64,000 nucleotides of DNA. It comes from an uncultured beta proteobacterium. GTDB lineage: Bacteria > Pseudomonadota > Gammaproteobacteria > Burkholderiales > Burkholderiaceae. Numbering within the stretch: position 1 is the first letter of the stretch; the number at the start of each line of letters is the position of its first letter. A program made the position numbers and the translations under genes. The notes below the pieces were generated by a model. It searched no databases and was not told the DNA's origin. It saw only the letters and a list, made by a program, of their open reading frames with translations. Below are positions 60,678 through 64,000 of the stretch, piece after piece. Location: positions 1-64,000 of the forward strand of contig CAIJNI010000031.1 of assembly GCA_903821995.1 (NCBI GenBank). Direction: 5' to 3'.

Positions 60678-60711
60678 GATTTAACGAATCACACGATTTA
60701 ACGAATAACAC
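60678..60711. repeat. Tandem 17-bp direct repeat upstream of peroxiredoxin
   Basis: GATTTAACGAATCACAC (60678-60694) is followed at once by GATTTAACGAATAACAC (60695-60711), differing at one position. The pair ends three bases before the TAGGAGA ribosome-binding site of the peroxiredoxin gene. It could be a recent slip duplication or a doubled binding site in the leader. Confidence 0.8.
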
Positions 60712-60725
60712 TTTAGGAGATTAAT

Positions 60726-61364
60726 ATGACTTTACGTTTAGGGGATGTAGCCCCAGACTTTGAACAAGATTCATCAATTGGCAAGCTTAAATTTTATGAT
60801 TGGGCTGGAGATTCATGGGTTGTATTATTTTCACACCCAGCAGACTTTACGCCAGTTTGTACAACTGAACTGGGTTTAACTGCAAAGTTAAAGCCTGCTT
60901 TTGATAAGCGCAATGTTAAAGCAATTGCTTTATCAGTTGACCCTGCAGACAAGCATGTGTCATGGATTAAAGATATTGAAGAAACTCAGTCAACTGTAGT
61001 TGGTTTTCCGATTCTTGCTGATATGGATAAAAAGGTTTCAGCTTTGTATGACATGATTCACCCTAACCAGTCTGAAACCATGACTGTACGTTCATTATTT
61101 GTGATTGATCCAAAGAAAAAAGTTCGTCTAATGATTACTTATCCGATGAGTACAGGACGTAACTTTGATGAAGTATTACGTGTGCTTGACGCACTTCAAT
61201 TAACGGACGCGCATACAGTGGCGACTCCTGGTAATTGGAAAGATGGAGATGACGTCATTATTCCTTTAACAGTTCAAGATCCTGAAGTTTTAAAACAGAA
61301 ATATCCAAAAGGATTTAAATCACCTAAGCCGTATCTTAGAATTACGCCGCAACCTAATAAGTGA
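60726..61364 (+). CDS. 1-Cys peroxiredoxin (Prx6 type)
   Basis: A 212-residue peroxide reductase. The peroxidatic Cys is C45 in HPADFTPVCTTELG, with Thr42 completing the P-x-x-x-T-x-x-C motif. No other cysteine is present, so a true 1-Cys mechanism with an external thiol donor is expected. The extended C-terminal domain (GNWKDGDDVIIPLTVQDPEV) is diagnostic of the Prx6 class. The TAGGAG ribosome-binding site is strong. It likely detoxifies H2O2 or organic peroxides in the cytoplasm. Confidence 0.95.
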   Translation: MTLRLGDVAPDFEQDSSIGKLKFYDWAGDSWVVLFSHPADFTPVCTTELGLTAKLKPAFDKRNVKAIALSVDPADKHVSWIKDIEETQSTVVGFPILADMDKKVSALYDMIHPNQSETMTVRSLFVIDPKKKVRLMITYPMSTGRNFDEVLRVLDALQLTDAHTVATPGNWKDGDDVIIPLTVQDPEVLKQKYPKGFKSPKPYLRITPQPNK

Positions 61365-61379
61365 TGAGCGATTTTCAAT

Positions 61380-61415
61380 AAAAGACCTGCTTGCATTAAG
61401 GTGAGCAGGTCTTTT
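61380..61415 (+). terminator. Intrinsic terminator after the peroxiredoxin gene
   Basis: AAAAGACCTGCT (61380-61391) pairs exactly with AGCAGGTCTTTT (61404-61415) around a 12-base loop and is followed by a T-rich stretch. It starts 15 bases after the stop and separates peroxiredoxin from modA. Confidence 0.8.
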
Positions 61416-61458
61416 GTATTAATGAGGTCAAATTAGGCAAAATTACTTGATTAAACCC

Positions 61459-62223
61459 ATGAAAAAAATAGTTTTTTTAGCTTTGCTGCAGGTTTTATTT
61501 GTTAGCGCTCAAAGTTTAAACACAGTCCCAGTAAAAGTTGCGGCTGCTTCAGATTTAAGGTTAGCTCTTGGGTCAATTGCTGACGATTATTTCCAATTAA
61601 CTGGGCAAAAGGTACAAATAACGTATGGATCCTCAGGGAATTTTTATCGTCAAATCATGCAAGGTGGTCCATTTGACCTTTTGATGTCAGCCGACGAGAG
61701 CTATGTTCAAAAACTCAACGATCAGAAATTAACTCAGGGCCCAGGTCATCTGTATGCAAAGGGGCGGATTGTTTTATTTATCCCTCAAGGCGCGAAGATC
61801 AGTCTAGACCCTGAATTAAAGGATTTTAAATTAGCTTTACTTGATGGACGTATTCGTAAGGTTGCTATTGCCAATCCAGTATATGCACCTTACGGGAGAG
61901 TTGCACAGGAAATCCTCGAAAAAATCGGGGTGTGGGATAAAGTTCAATCGCAGCTAGTTTTGGGTGATAACGTTGCACAGGCCACTGAGTTTGCTATTTC
62001 AGGAAATGTTCAAGCAGGATTTATTCCCTTCTCAGCAACTTATAATGATTCAGTCAGAAAATCAGGTACCTGGGTAGTTATTCCAGAGTCTTTGCATTCG
62101 CCCATATTGCAGCGAATGGCTATTCTTAAAGGAGCTAATGCTGCTACACAAAGATTGTATGACTATCTTTTGCAGCCACAATCACAGCGTAAATTTCAGG
62201 ATACTGGCTTTCAGTCGCCTTAG
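61459..62223 (+). CDS. modA: Molybdate ABC transporter substrate-binding protein ModA
   Basis: A 254-residue periplasmic molybdate-binding protein. The Sec signal (MKKIVFLALLQVLFVSAQS) is followed by VKVAAASDLRLALGSIADDY and ITYGSSGNFYRQIMQGGPFD, the ligand-binding segments with Ser residues typical of ModA, then ADESYVQKL. I chose the ATG at 61459; an upstream TTG at 61447 would add four residues. It is the first gene of a modABC operon, which distinguishes it from the two solitary ModA-like genes nearby. Confidence 0.92.
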   Translation: MKKIVFLALLQVLFVSAQSLNTVPVKVAAASDLRLALGSIADDYFQLTGQKVQITYGSSGNFYRQIMQGGPFDLLMSADESYVQKLNDQKLTQGPGHLYAKGRIVLFIPQGAKISLDPELKDFKLALLDGRIRKVAIANPVYAPYGRVAQEILEKIGVWDKVQSQLVLGDNVAQATEFAISGNVQAGFIPFSATYNDSVRKSGTWVVIPESLHSPILQRMAILKGANAATQRLYDYLLQPQSQRKFQDTGFQSP

Positions 62224-62251
62224 TTGATGATTGGATTAAACTAATCGAATC

Positions 62252-62929
62252 ATGGATTGGCAAGCCTTTCAATTATCAATATCTTTAGCTCTGTGTTCGG
62301 TAGCGATCTTAATCCCGTTTGGGATTTTGCTTGGCCATTATTTGGCAAGATCGTATTCGTTATGGAATCAGTTATTAAAAGCAGTATTTGCATTGCCATT
62401 GGTATTACCTCCAACTGTAATGGGGTATTACTTGCTGGTGAGTATGGGCAGAGATAGTTGGTTAAGTCAGATTTATGTTTTTTTATTTCATGAGCCTCTA
62501 GCTTTTTCATTTCAAGGGATTTTATTAGGCAGTTTGATCTTTAACTTACCTTTTGCTTTTATTCCAATTCAACGTGCTTTAGAAGATATCCCAGAAGAGC
62601 TCAAAGATGCGGCACGTACGTGTGGACTATCGCATTGGCAGAGTTTATTTAAAATTGAGTTACCCCTGGCTTGGAAGGGTATTTTAAGTGCTGTCATTAT
62701 GACATTTGCCCATACCTTAGGTGAATTTGGGGTCATTTTGATGGTGGGTGGCAATATACCTGGCCAGACTCGTACGCTGTCGATTGCTATTTATGACAAA
62801 GTCCAAGGTTTAGAAATGGGTAGTGCAGGATTGATGTCAATTTTCTTGGTACTTGTGGCATTTGGCACATTGTTACTGACTCAGTTATTAGCCACAACAA
62901 AAGATCAAAAGCCTAAGGCTTACTTGTAA
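62252..62929 (+). CDS. modB: Molybdate ABC transporter permease ModB
   Basis: A 225-residue inner-membrane permease with five apparent helices. The cytoplasmic coupling motif is seen in EELKDAARTCGLSHWQSLFK (Glu-Ala-Ala-x3-Gly type). It starts with MDWQAFQLSISLALCSVAIL and lies 28 bp after modA. Its stop overlaps the modC start by one base (TAATG). Confidence 0.93.
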   Translation: MDWQAFQLSISLALCSVAILIPFGILLGHYLARSYSLWNQLLKAVFALPLVLPPTVMGYYLLVSMGRDSWLSQIYVFLFHEPLAFSFQGILLGSLIFNLPFAFIPIQRALEDIPEELKDAARTCGLSHWQSLFKIELPLAWKGILSAVIMTFAHTLGEFGVILMVGGNIPGQTRTLSIAIYDKVQGLEMGSAGLMSIFLVLVAFGTLLLTQLLATTKDQKPKAYL

Positions 62930-64000
62930 TGCTAAAAGTTCAGATTTCTCAGCAAGCACCTTTTCAGATGGATATGGAATTTGAATGTCTGCAAGGTGAA
63001 TTACTTGCATTAGTCGGTCCTTCTGGGAGTGGTAAGACGAGCGCATTACGTGCTATTGCTGGACTGATCCCAATCAAAGAAGGCGCAATAAAGGTTGACT
63101 CTGAAGTTTGGTTAGATAGTGCTCATGATCTTAGTTTGCCAGCACATCTTAGAAGTGTTGGTATGGTATTTCAAAATTTCGCTCTTTTCCCGCATTTGAC
63201 TGCGCTTGAAAATATTGGTTTAGCCCTGCCCAAAGGAGCTCTTACCAAGGATGCGCATGAGCTTTTGTTAGATATGCAATTAGAGGATTTGCAGGATAGA
63301 TATCCTCATCAATTATCTGGGGGGCAGTGTCAACGCGTAGCTCTTGCTAGAGCATTTGCTAGAAAACCCAAAGTACTGTTACTGGATGAGGCATTTTCTG
63401 CGGTTGATTACCCAACCCGTATGAGTTTGTATGAAGAGCTCATTAAACTCAGACAGAGAATTTCAATTCCTATTGTGATGGTCACTCATGACTTAAGAGA
63501 AGCACGTTTGCTGAGTAATCGAATTTGTATATTAGATCAGGGCAAGACATTACAACAAGCAACTCCAGACCATATTTTTTCTAGTCCAAGAAATGCAAGG
63601 GTTGCTGCTCTTGTTGGATTACGAGATATTTATTCTGGGACTTTTTTTAAACTACCCGAGCATGGTGGAAGTCCTCATGCCCAAATGGCAAAAATTGTAT
63701 GTGGACATGCATCGGATTCTATTGAACTAATGATTCACGATAAAGGACGCTTGCCTAATCAAACAGAAGTGAAATGGGTCATTGCTGGGCAATATGTTGC
63801 CTTGTCTAATGTGGCTTCTAATGAGCCAAATACTCTGTGTGGATCTATAGAAAGAATACTGCAACTGAGTGAAATTTCATCAGTCAAGGTTCGTCTACCT
63901 AGTCCGCTTCACCAAATGCATCTTGAATTATCAACTCGACATATACAAGAGCTTCACTTAGAAGTGGGAAATACTGTTTACTTAAAGCTAGATCCTGATG
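62929..64000 (+). CDS. modC: Molybdate ABC transporter ATP-binding protein ModC, partial at window edge
   Basis: The 357 codons visible before the window ends are open throughout. The ATPase motifs are Walker A GPSGSGKTS, Q-loop VFQNFALFP, signature LSGGQCQRVALARA, Walker B VLLLDEAFSAVD and H-loop VTHDLREAR. A C-terminal MOP/TOBE-like regulatory domain begins near residue 290 (LCGSIERILQLSEISSVKVR). ModC energises molybdate import with ModB. It overlaps modB by one base. Full-length ModC is usually about 350-370 residues, so little is missing. Confidence 0.93.
   Translation, partial: MLKVQISQQAPFQMDMEFECLQGELLALVGPSGSGKTSALRAIAGLIPIKEGAIKVDSEVWLDSAHDLSLPAHLRSVGMVFQNFALFPHLTALENIGLALPKGALTKDAHELLLDMQLEDLQDRYPHQLSGGQCQRVALARAFARKPKVLLLDEAFSAVDYPTRMSLYEELIKLRQRISIPIVMVTHDLREARLLSNRICILDQGKTLQQATPDHIFSSPRNARVAALVGLRDIYSGTFFKLPEHGGSPHAQMAKIVCGHASDSIELMIHDKGRLPNQTEVKWVIAGQYVALSNVASNEPNTLCGSIERILQLSEISSVKVRLPSPLHQMHLELSTRHIQELHLEVGNTVYLKLDPD

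Noticed and set aside
1-64000. tRNA, rRNA, CRISPR array or prophage genes
   Set aside because: No cloverleaf-like segments, ribosomal RNA motifs, regularly spaced repeats or phage structural genes were recognised on reading through the window; a covariance-model scan was not possible.

Overview
The window looks like a chromosomal segment of an AT-rich betaproteobacterium of the order Burkholderiales, perhaps a small-genome freshwater lineage near Polynucleobacter or Alcaligenaceae. The reasons are six Bug-type (TctC-like) periplasmic solute-binding proteins, a DUF4936-like protein beside ubiX, several CoA-linked catabolic clusters, and even AT-rich codon use. The genus is inference. No rRNA, tRNA, CRISPR array or phage genes were seen. 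One IS30-family element (127-1396) sits at the left edge, inserted in the last codons of another gene.

Layout. 1-1396: tail of an interrupted gene, then the IS30 element with 50-bp perfect terminal inverted repeats. 1575-8756: small catabolic modules: a BKACE enzyme, an Mpo1-like membrane enzyme, Bug plus fumarylacetoacetase-family hydrolase, an unrecognised acidic protein whose ribosome-binding site may be masked by a hairpin, and a CMD-family/Bug/double-cupin unit. 8869-14690: an orphan flagellin-like protein, a potassium channel with a cyclic-nucleotide-binding domain, an ammonium transporter, a serine hydrolase and a MaoC-like hydratase. 14710-25293: a nine-gene minus-strand acyl-CoA degradation cluster. 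25615-27266: a DUF47 (PhoU-like)/Pit phosphate uptake pair. 27296-30684: an MFS transporter, a AAA/DUF4143 ATPase and a haloacetate-dehalogenase-like hydrolase. 30712-35241: a class III adenylate cyclase (GAF-GAF-PAS-cyclase), a coiled-coil protein, and a divergent MscS-type channel with a cyclic-nucleotide-binding domain. 35334-37764: FKBP isomerase, a six-helix membrane protein and a lipoprotein. 37869-43057: Bug, a Cds1-like PLP enzyme, acyl-CoA ligase, thioesterase and alcohol dehydrogenase. 43292-51104: an AsnC/Lrp regulator, Bug, UbiD-family decarboxylase, cytosolic gamma-glutamyltransferase-family enzyme, Bug, glyoxalase-like protein, UbiX and a DUF4936-like protein. 51112-64000: NIPSNAP, TauE/SafE, three ModA-like binding proteins, GST, a ClpP-like lipoprotein, Bug, a small cupin, a Tat-exported two-subunit molybdenum hydroxylase, a hydroxyacid dehydrogenase, 1-Cys peroxiredoxin, and modABC, with modC running off the right edge.

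How it fits together. Most of the window serves uptake (Bug) and CoA- or prenylated-FMN-dependent breakdown of organic and aromatic acids. Two threads go beyond that. One is a possible cAMP circuit: a sensor-rich adenylate cyclase plus two different channels carrying cAMP-type binding domains. The other is a molybdenum thread: modABC and two further ModA-like proteins near a periplasmic molybdenum hydroxylase. The most unusual items are the cAMP-channel set, the UbiD/GGT/AsnC cluster with a perfect palindrome, the orphan flagellin-like gene, the acidic orphan with a masked ribosome-binding site, and the AAA/DUF4143 gene that starts directly under a palindromic promoter.
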